Below, in pieces: positions 7,459 to 15,951 of a stretch of 31,333 nt of DNA. The position numbers and the translations under genes were made by a program. The notes under the pieces were generated by a model. It worked only from the letters and a program-made list of their open reading frames with translations, searched no databases and was not told the origin of the DNA. Origin of the DNA: Streptococcaceae bacterium AM104-57 (GTDB lineage: Bacteria > Bacillota > Bacilli > Lactobacillales > Streptococcaceae); the NCBI GenBank assembly GCA_027659245.1, contig JAQDPW010000008.1, positions 47,161 to 78,493 on the forward strand, written 5' to 3'. Each line of letters starts with the position of its first letter. The stretch's first letter is position 1.

Positions 7459-8448
7459 ATGAGTATCGGAATCATTATTGCGAGCCACGGTGAATTTGCC
7501 GCGGGTATTCATCAGTCAGGATCTATGATCTTTGGTGAACAAGAAAAGGTTCAAGTTGTAACCTTTATGCCAAACGAAGGTCCAGATGATTTATACGCAA
7601 AATTCAACAATGCTGTGGCTGCATTTGACGCAGAAGATGAGGTTCTAGTCTTGGCTGACCTTTGGAGTGGTTCTCCATTTAACCAAGCTAGCCGCGTAAT
7701 GGGAGAAAATCCTGAGCGTAAATTTGCCATCATCACAGGACTTAACTTGCCGATGTTAATCCAAGCCTACACAGAGCGCCTGATGGACGCTAATGCTGGA
7801 GTAGCCAAAGTTGCTGCGAACATCATTAAAGAAGCCAAAGATGGCATCAAGGCTCTTCCAGAAGAGCTAAACCCAGCTGAGGAAGTTGCAACTGCTGCAG
7901 TTGCTCCTGTAGCCCAAGCTGCTATTCCAGAAGGAACTGTTATCGGAGACGGTAAATTGAAAATCAATCTTGCGCGTCTGGACACACGTCTTCTTCACGG
8001 ACAAGTCGCTACTGCTTGGACACCAGATTCAAAAGCAGACCGTATCATTGTTGCTTCAGATAACGTAGCGAAGGACGATCTTCGTAAAGAATTGATCAAA
8101 CAAGCAGCTCCAAACGGAGTGAAGGCTAACGTTGTGCCAATCCAAAAATTGATTGAGGTTGCAAAAGACCCTCGTTTTGGTGATACACACGCCCTTATCT
8201 TGTTTGAAACACCTCAAGATGCCCTTCGTGCTATCGAAGGCGGTGTGCCAATCAAGACTCTTAACGTTGGTTCAATGGCTCACTCAACTGGTAAAACAAT
8301 GGTCAACAATGTATTGTCAATGGACAAAGACGACGTTGCTACATTTGAAAAAATGCGTGATCTTGGTGTTGAATTTGACGTACGTAAAGTTCCAAACGAC
8401 ACTAAAAAAGATTTGTTTGACTTGATTAGCAAAGCTAACATTCAATAA
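7459..8448 (+). CDS. manL: Mannose-family PTS EIIAB subunit
   Basis: A 329-residue cytoplasmic phosphocarrier. Residues 1-140 are EIIA of the mannose family, with the phosphorylated His10 in [11 protein letters not shown]. An Ala/Pro/Val hinge (about 140-160) leads to EIIB, with its phosphohistidine His180 in [14 protein letters not shown]. It passes phosphate from HPr to incoming sugar (glucose, mannose, glucosamine and related hexoses). I start at the ATG at 7459: AAGGAGGA ends 9 bases upstream, whereas the in-frame ATG at 7450 is too close to it. It is the first gene of manLMN and intact. In streptococci this permease is also a main sensor in carbon repression. Confidence 0.96.
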   Translation: MSIGIIIASHGEFAAGIHQSGSMIFGEQEKVQVVTFMPNEGPDDLYAKFNNAVAAFDAEDEVLVLADLWSGSPFNQASRVMGENPERKFAIITGLNLPMLIQAYTERLMDANAGVAKVAANIIKEAKDGIKALPEELNPAEEVATAAVAPVAQAAIPEGTVIGDGKLKINLARLDTRLLHGQVATAWTPDSKADRIIVASDNVAKDDLRKELIKQAAPNGVKANVVPIQKLIEVAKDPRFGDTHALILFETPQDALRAIEGGVPIKTLNVGSMAHSTGKTMVNNVLSMDKDDVATFEKMRDLGVEFDVRKVPNDTKKDLFDLISKANIQ

Positions 8449-8477
8449 TTAACATTAAATAGAAAAGGAATAAAACC

Positions 8478-9290
8478 ATGTCAGATATTTCAATCATTTC
8501 TGCTATCTTGGTTGTAGTTGTTGCCTTCTTCGCAGGTCTTGAAGGTATCCTCGACCAATTCCAATTCCACCAACCAATCGTAGCATGTACTCTTATCGGT
8601 CTTGTAACAGGTAACCTTGAAGCAGGGATTATGCTTGGTGGATCACTTCAAATGATTGCCCTTGGTTGGGCAAACATCGGTGCTGCCGTTGCTCCTGACG
8701 CTGCTCTTGCCTCTGTTGCTGCTGCAATCATCATGATTAAGGGTGGTAACTTTACTACTGAAGGTATAGCAGTCGCAACTGCAACTGCAATCCCTCTTGC
8801 CGTAGCTGGACTTTTCTTGACTATGATCGTTCGTACAATCTCAGTTGGTTTGGTTCATACTGCAGATGCTGCTGCTAAAGAAGGAAACATTGCAGCTGTT
8901 GAACGCGCTCACTACTTTGCCCTTGCTCTTCAAGGTCTACGTATTGCTATCCCAGCTGCACTCTTGCTTGCAATGCCAACTGAAGCCGTTCAAAGCGTAT
9001 TGAACCTTATGCCAGAATGGCTTAAAGGTGGTATGGCTGTCGGTGGTGCTATGGTCGTTGCCGTTGGTTACGCTTTGGTTATCAACATGATGGCTACTCG
9101 TGAAGTATGGCCATTCTTCGCAATCGGTTTTGCTCTTGCAGCAATCTCTCAATTGACTTTGATTGCCCTTGGTGTCATCGGTGTTGCCCTTGCCTTTATC
9201 TACCTCAACCTTTCTAAACAAGGTGGAAACGGTGGCGGAGGAGCTGCAACTTCTAACGATCCAATTGGTGATATCTTAGAAGACTACTAG
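8478..9290 (+). CDS. manM: Mannose-family PTS EIIC subunit
   Basis: A 270-residue membrane protein, one of the two channel subunits of the mannose PTS. It has several long hydrophobic helices and the family segment AGLEGILDQFQFHQPIVACTLIGLVTGN near the N terminus. A Gly-rich tail (about 245-255) is typical of streptococcal ManM. It starts 29 bases after manL with an AAAGGA ribosome site and is followed 14 bases later by manN. Codon use is strongly biased, as expected for a highly expressed permease. Confidence 0.96.
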   Translation: MSDISIISAILVVVVAFFAGLEGILDQFQFHQPIVACTLIGLVTGNLEAGIMLGGSLQMIALGWANIGAAVAPDAALASVAAAIIMIKGGNFTTEGIAVATATAIPLAVAGLFLTMIVRTISVGLVHTADAAAKEGNIAAVERAHYFALALQGLRIAIPAALLLAMPTEAVQSVLNLMPEWLKGGMAVGGAMVVAVGYALVINMMATREVWPFFAIGFALAAISQLTLIALGVIGVALAFIYLNLSKQGGNGGGGAATSNDPIGDILEDY

Positions 9291-9304
9291 AAAGGGGAAC
9301 AATC

Positions 9305-10216
9305 ATGGCTGAAAAAATTCAATTATCAAAATCAGATCGCCAAAAAATTTGGTGGCGATCACAATTCCTTCAAGGTTCATGGAACTACGAACGTATGCAA
9401 AACTTGGGTTGGGCATACTCTTTGATCCCAGCTATCAAGAAACTTTACACTAAAAAAGAAGACCAAGCTGCTGCTCTTGAGCGCCACCTTGAGTTCTTCA
9501 ACACTCACCCATACGTAGCTGCTCCAATCATGGGGGTTACTCTTGCACTTGAAGAAGAACGTGCAAATGGTACTGAAATCGATGACGCTGCTATCCAAGG
9601 TGTTAAGATCGGTATGATGGGACCTCTTGCTGGTATCGGTGACCCAGTCTTCTGGTTTACAGTACGTCCTATCCTTGGTGCCCTTGGTGCATCACTTGCT
9701 GCAACTGGTAACATCGTTGGTCCACTTCTCTTCTTCTTTGGATGGAATGCAATCCGTATGTCTTTCCTTTGGTATACACAAGAGTTTGGTTACAAGGCTG
9801 GATCTGAAATCACTAAAGACATGTCAGGTGGTATCTTGAAAGACATCACTAAAGGTGCTTCTATCCTTGGTATGTTCATCCTTGCTGTTCTTGTACAACG
9901 TTGGGTATCCATCAACTTCACTATCAACCTTCCAGGTAAACAATTGTCAGAAGGTGCCTACATCAACTTCCCAGAAGGTCCTGTTACTGGTGGAGAATTG
10001 AAGGGAATTCTTGGTCAAGCACTTAGCGGATTGAGTTTGGATAGCGTTCAACCACAAACTCTTCAAGGTCAGTTGAACTCATTGATTCCAGGATTGATGG
10101 GGCTTCTCCTTACTTTCCTTTGCATGTGGTTGCTTAAGAAAAAAGTATCTCCAATCACAATCATCCTTGCCCTCTTTGCAGTTGGTATCGCAGCTCGTTT
10201 CTTCGGTATCATGTAA
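9305..10216 (+). CDS. manN: Mannose-family PTS EIID subunit
   Basis: A 303-residue membrane subunit that pairs with EIIC to move hexoses across the membrane. The soluble N-terminal part contains SQFLQGSWNYERMQNLGWAYSLIPAIKKLY. GMMGPLAGIGDPVFWFTVRPILGALGASLA in the middle is a hallmark of EIID. Hydrophobic helices fill the C-terminal half. An AAGGGGA site precedes the ATG. The operon ends at a hairpin shared with convergent pepC. ManM/ManN homologues are receptors for class IIa bacteriocins in other species. Confidence 0.96.
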   Translation: MAEKIQLSKSDRQKIWWRSQFLQGSWNYERMQNLGWAYSLIPAIKKLYTKKEDQAAALERHLEFFNTHPYVAAPIMGVTLALEEERANGTEIDDAAIQGVKIGMMGPLAGIGDPVFWFTVRPILGALGASLAATGNIVGPLLFFFGWNAIRMSFLWYTQEFGYKAGSEITKDMSGGILKDITKGASILGMFILAVLVQRWVSINFTINLPGKQLSEGAYINFPEGPVTGGELKGILGQALSGLSLDSVQPQTLQGQLNSLIPGLMGLLLTFLCMWLLKKKVSPITIILALFAVGIAARFFGIM

Positions 10217-10237
10217 TCTCGGTGAGAATGTACAAAC

Positions 10238-10273
10238 AAAAAAAGAATCAGGTTTATCATCTGATTCTTTTTT
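10238..10273. terminator. Bidirectional terminator between manN and pepC
   Basis: aaaaaaagaatcag (10238-10251) and ctgattctttttt (10261-10273) form a long stem with a 9-base loop. A and T tracts on the two sides serve both convergent transcripts. Confidence 0.92.
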
Positions 10274-10281
10274 GTATTCTA

Positions 10282-11616
10282 TTATTCTGCCAAGGCACCC
10301 ATTGGATCCCATGGAGCAAGGACGATTGGTTCTGCTTCATAGGCAGCTCGTTCTTCTGCTGTCAGCAATTCTTTACGTACAACGATTTGGTAAGTGTATT
10401 CGTCCATCCAAGCATCTGAAGCAACAAAGTAACCATCTGTACCTACTTTATCTCCCCATGAGTTTTCAACTTTCCACTTAGTTGATTTACCATTTTCATC
10501 CAAATCAACACCTGTCAAGACCATAGCGTGGGTCATCAAGCTTTCGCTGTAGTCCAAACGTCCACCCTTGTCTTGAGTGAGTTGGATATCCATGCTTGAT
10601 TCAAAGTCATAAACATCTGTCGCAAGAATCCCTGCTTTACGGTTGCTGAGTTGGCCGACATCTGAACCAAACCAGACAGTTTCTCCTGTTTGCATTTGGG
10701 CAATGGCCAATTCTTTCAAGCGTTCCATCGGTACATTGATGTAGCGAACTGCACGGCTACCAACAACGTTCCCTAGCATCTCAACTGTGTAGGATTTGCC
10801 ATATGGTTTATCTGCAGTTGGAGCATTGATTACAGAAACGTAGTCTTCTAGTGGAAGGTCAACGTATTTCTTGTAAAATTCTTGTGGCGTGATGCCTTTT
10901 TCGCTTTGGTAGTTGTTATCCTTATCGCGATAAGCAAAGTCAAACTGACGTGGTGGGAGACCTAATGACATGGCAAGGAAGTTAAAGATTTCTTGCAAGA
11001 GGTCTTCTTTCTTGGCTTGAACAGTCGTTTGATCTGCACCAGATGCTAGCAAATCACGCAAAATTTGAGCATCTTGACGAAGCAATTTGTTAAGAATGGC
11101 ATTGAGCTCACGACTATTGCTAGATGAAACAGACTCTGGATAAACAGACTTAGGAACGACACCGTATTTCTCAAAGAGAGAAACCACCATATCCCACTGA
11201 CCACCATCTTGTTGTGGAGTTTGGAGCAGGAAGCTAACCTTACGGCTCGTCAATTCTTGGTCTGCAGTCGCAATGACTTGCTCCAAGAACCAGTTTGATT
11301 TTTCATACTTGTCCCAGAAGAAGGTGTGGGCTTGTGACAATTCAAAGTTTTCAAGCTTGTATTGAGAGATGAGTTTGTGACGGAAAGTGTTGAGGGCCGC
11401 AAACATCCAGCAACGACCAGAAGCCTTCTGATTAGTGACCTTGTCCTTTGTCAAATCAAGTGAGAAAACAGGTGTGTTGTCTACATGGCTTTGACGACGT
11501 TCAAGGGCTGCAAAGATTCCATTGTGACTGGCAGCATTTTCGATAGCTTGGTATTTTACATTTGCTTCATAGTTGGCAAATAATTTATCTGTAAATGATT
11601 CTTGAATCGCGTTCAT
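10282..11616 (-). CDS. pepC: Aminopeptidase C (bleomycin hydrolase family)
   Basis: A 444-residue cytoplasmic C1B cysteine aminopeptidase that removes N-terminal residues from peptides. The catalytic triad is visible: Cys69 in ASGRCWMFAALN, His363 in LMTHAMVLTG and Asn385 in KVENSWGDK. Length and ends match lactococcal and streptococcal PepC, a hexamer with its active sites inside. A strong AAAGGAGG site precedes the ATG. It has its own promoter and shares a terminator with manN, so it is monocistronic. Confidence 0.96.
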   Translation of the reverse strand: MNAIQESFTDKLFANYEANVKYQAIENAASHNGIFAALERRQSHVDNTPVFSLDLTKDKVTNQKASGRCWMFAALNTFRHKLISQYKLENFELSQAHTFFWDKYEKSNWFLEQVIATADQELTSRKVSFLLQTPQQDGGQWDMVVSLFEKYGVVPKSVYPESVSSSNSRELNAILNKLLRQDAQILRDLLASGADQTTVQAKKEDLLQEIFNFLAMSLGLPPRQFDFAYRDKDNNYQSEKGITPQEFYKKYVDLPLEDYVSVINAPTADKPYGKSYTVEMLGNVVGSRAVRYINVPMERLKELAIAQMQTGETVWFGSDVGQLSNRKAGILATDVYDFESSMDIQLTQDKGGRLDYSESLMTHAMVLTGVDLDENGKSTKWKVENSWGDKVGTDGYFVASDAWMDEYTYQIVVRKELLTAEERAAYEAEPIVLAPWDPMGALAE

Positions 11617-11642
11617 AAAATCCTCCTTTTATTCTACAGTCT

Positions 11643-11670
11643 ATTATAACGCTTTTCACAAAGGAAGCAA
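11643..11670 (-). promoter_or_regulatory. Promoter of pepC
   Basis: The minus strand reads TTGCTT, a 16-bp spacer and TATAAT (11648-11643), 26 bases before the ATG. Confidence 0.6.
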
Positions 11671-11680
11671 CCAAAAATCG

Positions 11681-11710
11681 AAAAAGGCAGGGATATTTCC
11701 CCAACCTTTT
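11681..11710 (-). terminator. Terminator of the rsuA-type gene
   Basis: On the minus strand AAAAGG..GGG-gaaatat-CCC..CCTTTTT pairs with a two-base internal bulge and ends in a T run. It lies 13 bases after the stop codon. Confidence 0.8.
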
Positions 11711-11723
11711 CCAATTATCCAGT

Positions 11724-12446
11724 TTATTGAACACTTTCAAGCAAGCCTTTTAGTTCTTCCTTGCTTAAGCGACGCCATTCTCCACGTCTTAAGTCCTCAT
11801 CCAAGGTCAAAGTTCCCATGGTCAGACGTTGCAAGTCCACCACTTCCTTGCCACAGTAGGCTACCATACGTTTGACCTGGTGGAATTTCCCTTCTGCAAT
11901 GGTCACTCGGACCAGGCTTTCTTCCTTTTCCCTATCAATAGACACAAGCTCCAGTTTGGCAGGCTGACAGGTAAAGTCCTTGAGCGGAATGCCTTGCGCA
12001 AATGTCTCAATGTCTTCATCCGTCATGATTCCATCGACTTGCGCCAGATAAGTCTTATCCACATGGCGTTTTGGTGAAAGAAGAGCATGAGCCAACTGGC
12101 CATCATTGGTCAAGAGCAAGAGTCCATGCGTATCGATATCCAAACGTCCTACTGGGAAAACTTCCTTGGCACGTGCATATTCATCCAACAAATCCAAAAC
12201 AGTCTTATATTTAGGATCTTCAGTTGCTGAAATAACACCCTGGGGCTTGTTCATCATATAGTAAACAAACTCTTCATATTCTAGCTTTTGCCCATCAAAA
12301 CGAATCTCATCTGTCTCTTCATTGATTTGTAGCTTGGCAGATTTTTCTTTCTTGCCATTGACCGTCACGCGCCCAGCCTTGAGAAGGTTTTTGACCTCAG
12401 TCCGACTCCCGACAGCGCAGGCTACTAAAAATTTATCTAATCTCAT
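11724..12446 (-). CDS. rsuA: RsuA-type 16S rRNA pseudouridine synthase
   Basis: A 240-residue RNA-modifying enzyme. Residues 1-48 are an S4 RNA-binding domain (MRLDKFLVACAVGSRTEVKNL). The catalytic domain carries GRLDIDTHGLLLLTNDG with the nucleophile Asp103, and KFHQVKRMVAYCG near the C terminus. RsuA makes pseudouridine 516 in 16S rRNA; the close relatives RluB, RluE and RluF are the alternatives, but the S4 domain and length favour RsuA. The TATAAT box lies only six bases upstream of the ATG and there is no ribosome site, so a leaderless message is likely. Confidence 0.9.
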   Translation of the reverse strand: MRLDKFLVACAVGSRTEVKNLLKAGRVTVNGKKEKSAKLQINEETDEIRFDGQKLEYEEFVYYMMNKPQGVISATEDPKYKTVLDLLDEYARAKEVFPVGRLDIDTHGLLLLTNDGQLAHALLSPKRHVDKTYLAQVDGIMTDEDIETFAQGIPLKDFTCQPAKLELVSIDREKEESLVRVTIAEGKFHQVKRMVAYCGKEVVDLQRLTMGTLTLDEDLRRGEWRRLSKEELKGLLESVQ

Positions 12447-12452
12447 AAAGCT

Positions 12453-12458
12453 ATTATA
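12453..12458 (-). promoter_or_regulatory. Extended -10 box of rsuA, leaderless arrangement
   Basis: The minus strand reads TGATATAAT then AGCTTT and ATG. With the usual 6-7 base offset, transcription would begin at or next to the A of the start codon. Confidence 0.65.
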
Positions 12459-12485
12459 TCATGAAAAAGCATAGACTTAGAACAA

Positions 12486-12515
12486 AAAATAAGCCGCCTG
12501 ATTGGGCGACTTTAT
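12486..12515 (-). terminator. Terminator at the end of the accessory Sec operon
   Basis: On the minus strand AAGTCGCC-CAATCA-GGCGGCTT (one G-T pair) is followed by ATTTTTT. It is the first strong hairpin after asp5 and lies just before the rsuA promoter. Confidence 0.8.
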
Positions 12516-12554
12516 TTTATAGGGAGATTATTATGAAAAATTTTTAGGAGTTAA

Positions 12555-12645
12555 AGTTAAGTTCTTCTTAACTTATGCTTATAGTATAAGCTAGTTTCCT
12601 AAAAGTTTTCTTAAAATATTCTCCTAAAACTTAAATTTCTTTAAA
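12555..12645. promoter_or_regulatory. Cluster of small dyads and CTTAAA/CTAAAA repeats
   Basis: Between asp5 and the operon terminator there are a perfect dyad gcttata-g-tataagc (12577-12591), a dyad gttaag-ttctt-cttaac (12556-12572), and CTAAAA/CTTAAA units at 12599, 12610, 12624 and 12630. The motif agttttcttaaa is shared with the man leader. No gene with a credible ribosome site and length is present. The function is unknown: it could be an operator, a small RNA promoter or a relic. Confidence 0.35.
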
Positions 12646-12687
12646 TAATCACTTTTAAAGTCAATCATTCTCGCCAGAAATCAAAGC

Positions 12688-12912
12688 TTACGCAAAAGTT
12701 AAGGCCATAAAGAGGATAAGCATCACAAACAAGGCTAAGCTAACAAGCAAGGTTAAGACTTTAACAAGCGTATTACTTTGCCAATAACTCGGCTTCCCGA
12801 TATTGCTGGTTGCATCAATAGAAAAGATTTGAGTTTGCCTTGGTTGTATGGTCACAAGGATGATTAAGGAAATAGCTAAAACAATGGTTAAAATTATCAA
12901 TAATTCAGTCAT
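12688..12912 (-). CDS. asp5: Accessory Sec protein Asp5 (SecG-like)
   Basis: A 74-residue protein with two membrane helices (about residues 3-22 and 51-73) joined by a polar loop, the topology of SecG. Last gene of the accessory Sec operon. In S. gordonii, Asp4 and Asp5 act as SecE- and SecG-like partners of SecY2 and are needed to export the serine-rich-repeat adhesin. GAGGTAG lies about 5 bases before the ATG, four bases after the asp4 stop. Identification rests on size, topology and position. Confidence 0.85.
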   Translation of the reverse strand: MTELLIILTIVLAISLIILVTIQPRQTQIFSIDATSNIGKPSYWQSNTLVKVLTLLVSLALFVMLILFMALTFA

Positions 12913-12916
12913 TTAA

Positions 12917-13096
12917 CTACCTCAAAAGCCCTATTAAAGTAAACAGTAAACCAATCAAAATGATGAATCCTAACAAGAAAGAGAATGTTTTACTAATTTT
13001 TTCACCACGTGTGGCTTTTTCTTTTTTGATGGGTTCTTGTTTCATCTCTTCCATGCGGCCTTCAACATCCTGATAAAATAGATCTTTTTTAGTCAT
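12917..13096 (-). CDS. asp4: Accessory Sec protein Asp4 (SecE-like)
   Basis: A 59-residue protein starting MTKKDLFYQDVEGRMEEMKQ: a charged amphipathic N-terminal part of about 36 residues, then a single membrane helix (about 39-58) ending in LLR. This is the layout of SecE, with a surface helix and one transmembrane segment. Its ATG overlaps the last 8 bases of gtfB, and AGGAGA inside gtfB serves as ribosome site. Asp5 follows after 4 bases. By family knowledge it stabilises SecY2. It is easily missed because it is so short. Confidence 0.85.
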   Translation of the reverse strand: MTKKDLFYQDVEGRMEEMKQEPIKKEKATRGEKISKTFSFLLGFIILIGLLFTLIGLLR

Positions 13097-14435
13097 GTCT
13101 TTCTCCTAAAATGGTTTCCATCCTCTCCTGATACATAATTGGATCCACATAATTGGCATGGTAACCTTGTTCTCCAAGAGCTCGTCCCATCTCCTGAACG
13201 TTAGAAAGAGCTAATTCAATAGTTTGAATCATGCCGTCCACTGCTTCCTTAGCAAAAATATGACTTGGAGCTGTATAGCGACGGTTATGGGCTGTTTCTT
13301 CAAAAGCTAGGACCAGTTGGTTGTGTTCAAAGGCCTGACGAACAGCCTGGAGAAGTTCATTCCCATAGTTGATATCCAAGTAGATATCTGATAGTTGATA
13401 GAGATCTTGAATCTTTTGGGGACTGGCATTTTGATAGAGCACAACATTCGGGTAGCGGAGCATATCCAGCAACTTGGATGACATCTCTGTCACTGCCGCG
13501 ATTCGGAAAGTGACCCTTGGTAAACTCTCCACCAATTTTTCGACTTGCTCGAGTTGATCCGAATTGGTCACTATCAGGGCATCAGGTCGAACAAAATTAT
13601 CACGCTTAAAGTGATAATGATAGCCTAAGTGACTAAACTTATGATGGAATTTTGCATCCGTCAATTGCAGAGCGCGTTCATAAGTCGCATAGTCTGGAAT
13701 GATAATGGTCTTAGCTCGAAGCTGGTCATTCTCCAAAATCAGTTGCATATTTCCTGGTATATCATCATGTAGTGGTTCTTGCCAAACTAGGATATCCTGA
13801 CCTGATTTTTCTGGGAAATGGAAGGAAGTCAAAAACGAAGTAGATAAGCTATTAAAGAGAATGTGGTCAAGATTCACATTCAAACCTTGCAAGAAGTCTA
13901 CGATAAAGGCTACTCGACCAGAAAAATGGCGCAAGCCTTGCCCTTCCAAGGTCAAAAGAATATCACCTGTGACATGGTTTTCCAAAATAACTTCTTTTTG
14001 ATCTACGTTCCGATAAGAAGTCATGATAGCTTGACCAGAAGCATCAAAGGTAGTCTTAGCAAAGCAAGATCCAAAACGATTGTAGTGATCTACCTGAAAA
14101 ATCCGACCTGCTGGTATTTTCCATTCGACTTTTTTTACCAAACGAGCCTGTAAACCATCTGCAAAATGTATCACTGCTCGTTCTTGATTGAGGTCATTGA
14201 TGGTCCCAAATTGATTATTACCAGCAATCTCCCAAAAGTCTGGTACAGGAACTTGGTTAAAGTACAAGGGTTTACCACTGTCATAACCCAAATAATAGGT
14301 GAAAGGTGAGACAACTCCATCTGGCAAAAATCCATCGGGTTCAATAACCACAGCCAAATCAGACAGTCCTGCTTCAGTCAGACTATAGTGCAAATCTTGG
14401 CTCTCTTGATTATATACATCAAATAACTGAATCAT
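13089..14435 (-). CDS. gtfB: GtfB, substrate-binding partner of the GtfA O-GlcNAc transferase
   Basis: A 448-residue cytoplasmic protein built like a GT-B glycosyltransferase but without its catalytic residues. An N-terminal beta-rich domain (DUF1975-like, about 60-190) recognises the unfolded adhesin. The C-terminal Rossmann part contains LIVTNSDQLEQVEKLVESLP and IYLDINYGNELLQAVRQAF. GtfB binds GtfA and makes it processive on Ser/Thr-rich repeats. AGGAGG precedes the ATG. It overlaps gtfA by 17 bases and asp4 by 8, so all three are coupled. A paralogue lies at 26158-27435. Confidence 0.93.
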   Translation of the reverse strand: MIQLFDVYNQESQDLHYSLTEAGLSDLAVVIEPDGFLPDGVVSPFTYYLGYDSGKPLYFNQVPVPDFWEIAGNNQFGTINDLNQERAVIHFADGLQARLVKKVEWKIPAGRIFQVDHYNRFGSCFAKTTFDASGQAIMTSYRNVDQKEVILENHVTGDILLTLEGQGLRHFSGRVAFIVDFLQGLNVNLDHILFNSLSTSFLTSFHFPEKSGQDILVWQEPLHDDIPGNMQLILENDQLRAKTIIIPDYATYERALQLTDAKFHHKFSHLGYHYHFKRDNFVRPDALIVTNSDQLEQVEKLVESLPRVTFRIAAVTEMSSKLLDMLRYPNVVLYQNASPQKIQDLYQLSDIYLDINYGNELLQAVRQAFEHNQLVLAFEETAHNRRYTAPSHIFAKEAVDGMIQTIELALSNVQEMGRALGEQGYHANYVDPIMYQERMETILGERHD

Positions 14436-15939
14436 CCACTACCTCCTTGATTGTTTTTTCCCATTTGTTCAAAATCTCTTGAGTCAAGAATTTCTCAGCA
14501 ATCTGGTAAGACTTTTCTCTCATACCTTCCAAACGATTTTCCAAATACAATTGGCAGATTTTTTCTGCATAAGCTTTCTTGATTTCATCTTCGACATGGT
14601 CAGATGAACTTGGAATCAAGTAGCCATTTTCGCCATCTTCGATGAAGGTTTGATTTCCATAAGGAACATCAAAACCAATCAATGGCAAGCCCGAACCAAT
14701 TGCTTCCATGAGTGTTAACCCAAATCCTTCACTTGTAGAAGCAGTTAGATAAACTTCATACTGTAAATAGATTTGAGAAAGTTCGGCATGGCCCTTAAGT
14801 TTAATATACTCTTCTGCCTGACCTGCAGCGATAATCTCATGAAGACGCCCTTCTTCACCACCACTACCATAGATATCAAAGGTTAATTCTGGCAATTCCT
14901 TATGGGCCTCAATAACAGCCTTGACAAGCCAATCAATGTGTTTTTCCTTGGCTAGACGCGAAGCTGTAATGAGAGAAAATGGTTTACGACTCTCTTGTGG
15001 TTTTGTTAATTGATCTACACTTCCAACTGGAATGGTTACGATCTTAGGTGCATGCGAGGTATAGCGAGCAAACTGTTGCTCTAAAACTTCCTTTTGGCGA
15101 TCCGTTGAAACGATGAAGAGGTCGACCTTATCTGCATTGGTAAACTGGTAGTCATAATAGTTGTTCCAAAGGATATAATCGTCATTTGTCGCATTTTCAC
15201 TGTAATGCTCCGCATGAACGACAACAGCAAGGTGAGCAGCACGCGCTTCTTCAAAGACTACCTGCCCAATCCCTGTCTCACGATCTAAAATTACTAGATC
15301 TGATTTGCTTAACCTAAGAGTCTGCATGAAGTAACGGAGCAAGGCCGGCTTCCCGTATAAAATGCGATCCTTGAAACGATAAACTTCCTCAGTTCCTTGA
15401 TTCATGAACATCTCATAAGCTGGAGTCCCATCTTCATTGTAGAAGGTTCTTTGGTAGAGTGTCGCTACATTGTCTTTAGGAGCAAAATATTCTGTGCAAT
15501 AGCGTGTGTAAGAGAAATAATCTTTGCGGATCAATTTACCAGCATACACATACTCCACATGTTGAACAAAATCTTTTTCCTCATCTACCAAATAACAAGT
15601 GATAAACTTGTCTTCATCTGAGAAGAAGATTCGTTCAATTTTCCCATTTCTTTCACGACGGCTTTCGACGCCTTCAAAATAAGCTAACACATCATCTACC
15701 GTCACACTGGTCGGTGCAATTTTGATATCTGTAAAGTGATTGTAAAGCCAGATGACTTGATCGTCATCAAAGCCGATATTAGCTGTCAAATGCTGGATAT
15801 TATCAGCTAAAATCATATCTGTAAAGATAAACTTAGACGGTAGATTCAGACTGCGAAAAATACCCGCACGATAAGCTTGAGCGTATTCAACACCGCTACT
15901 AGCCCAGCCAATTCCTAAATTTATATTGTAAATTGTCAT
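14419..15939 (-). CDS. gtfA: GtfA, O-GlcNAc transferase initiating SRRP glycosylation
   Basis: A 506-residue GT4-family enzyme that transfers GlcNAc from UDP-GlcNAc to Ser and Thr of the adhesin in the cytoplasm, as a complex with GtfB. Visible features: the N-terminal YNINLGIGWASSGVEYAQAYR, a DUF1975-type add-on domain (about 100-200), His242 in VHAEHYSE, Arg328 and Lys333 in ASRLAKEK, and the E-x7-E pair Glu404/Glu412 in EGFGLTLME. All key residues are kept, so it should be active. AAAAGGGG lies 6 bases before the ATG, 12 bases after secA2. Confidence 0.95.
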   Translation of the reverse strand: MTIYNINLGIGWASSGVEYAQAYRAGIFRSLNLPSKFIFTDMILADNIQHLTANIGFDDDQVIWLYNHFTDIKIAPTSVTVDDVLAYFEGVESRRERNGKIERIFFSDEDKFITCYLVDEEKDFVQHVEYVYAGKLIRKDYFSYTRYCTEYFAPKDNVATLYQRTFYNEDGTPAYEMFMNQGTEEVYRFKDRILYGKPALLRYFMQTLRLSKSDLVILDRETGIGQVVFEEARAAHLAVVVHAEHYSENATNDDYILWNNYYDYQFTNADKVDLFIVSTDRQKEVLEQQFARYTSHAPKIVTIPVGSVDQLTKPQESRKPFSLITASRLAKEKHIDWLVKAVIEAHKELPELTFDIYGSGGEEGRLHEIIAAGQAEEYIKLKGHAELSQIYLQYEVYLTASTSEGFGLTLMEAIGSGLPLIGFDVPYGNQTFIEDGENGYLIPSSSDHVEDEIKKAYAEKICQLYLENRLEGMREKSYQIAEKFLTQEILNKWEKTIKEVVDDSVI

Positions 15940-15951
15940 ATTGTCCCCTTT

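Noticed and set aside
12533..12548. Four-codon frame ATG AAA AAT TTT TAG after GGGAG on the plus strand
   Set aside because: No promoter, no downstream gene on that strand, and a short chance match is likely.
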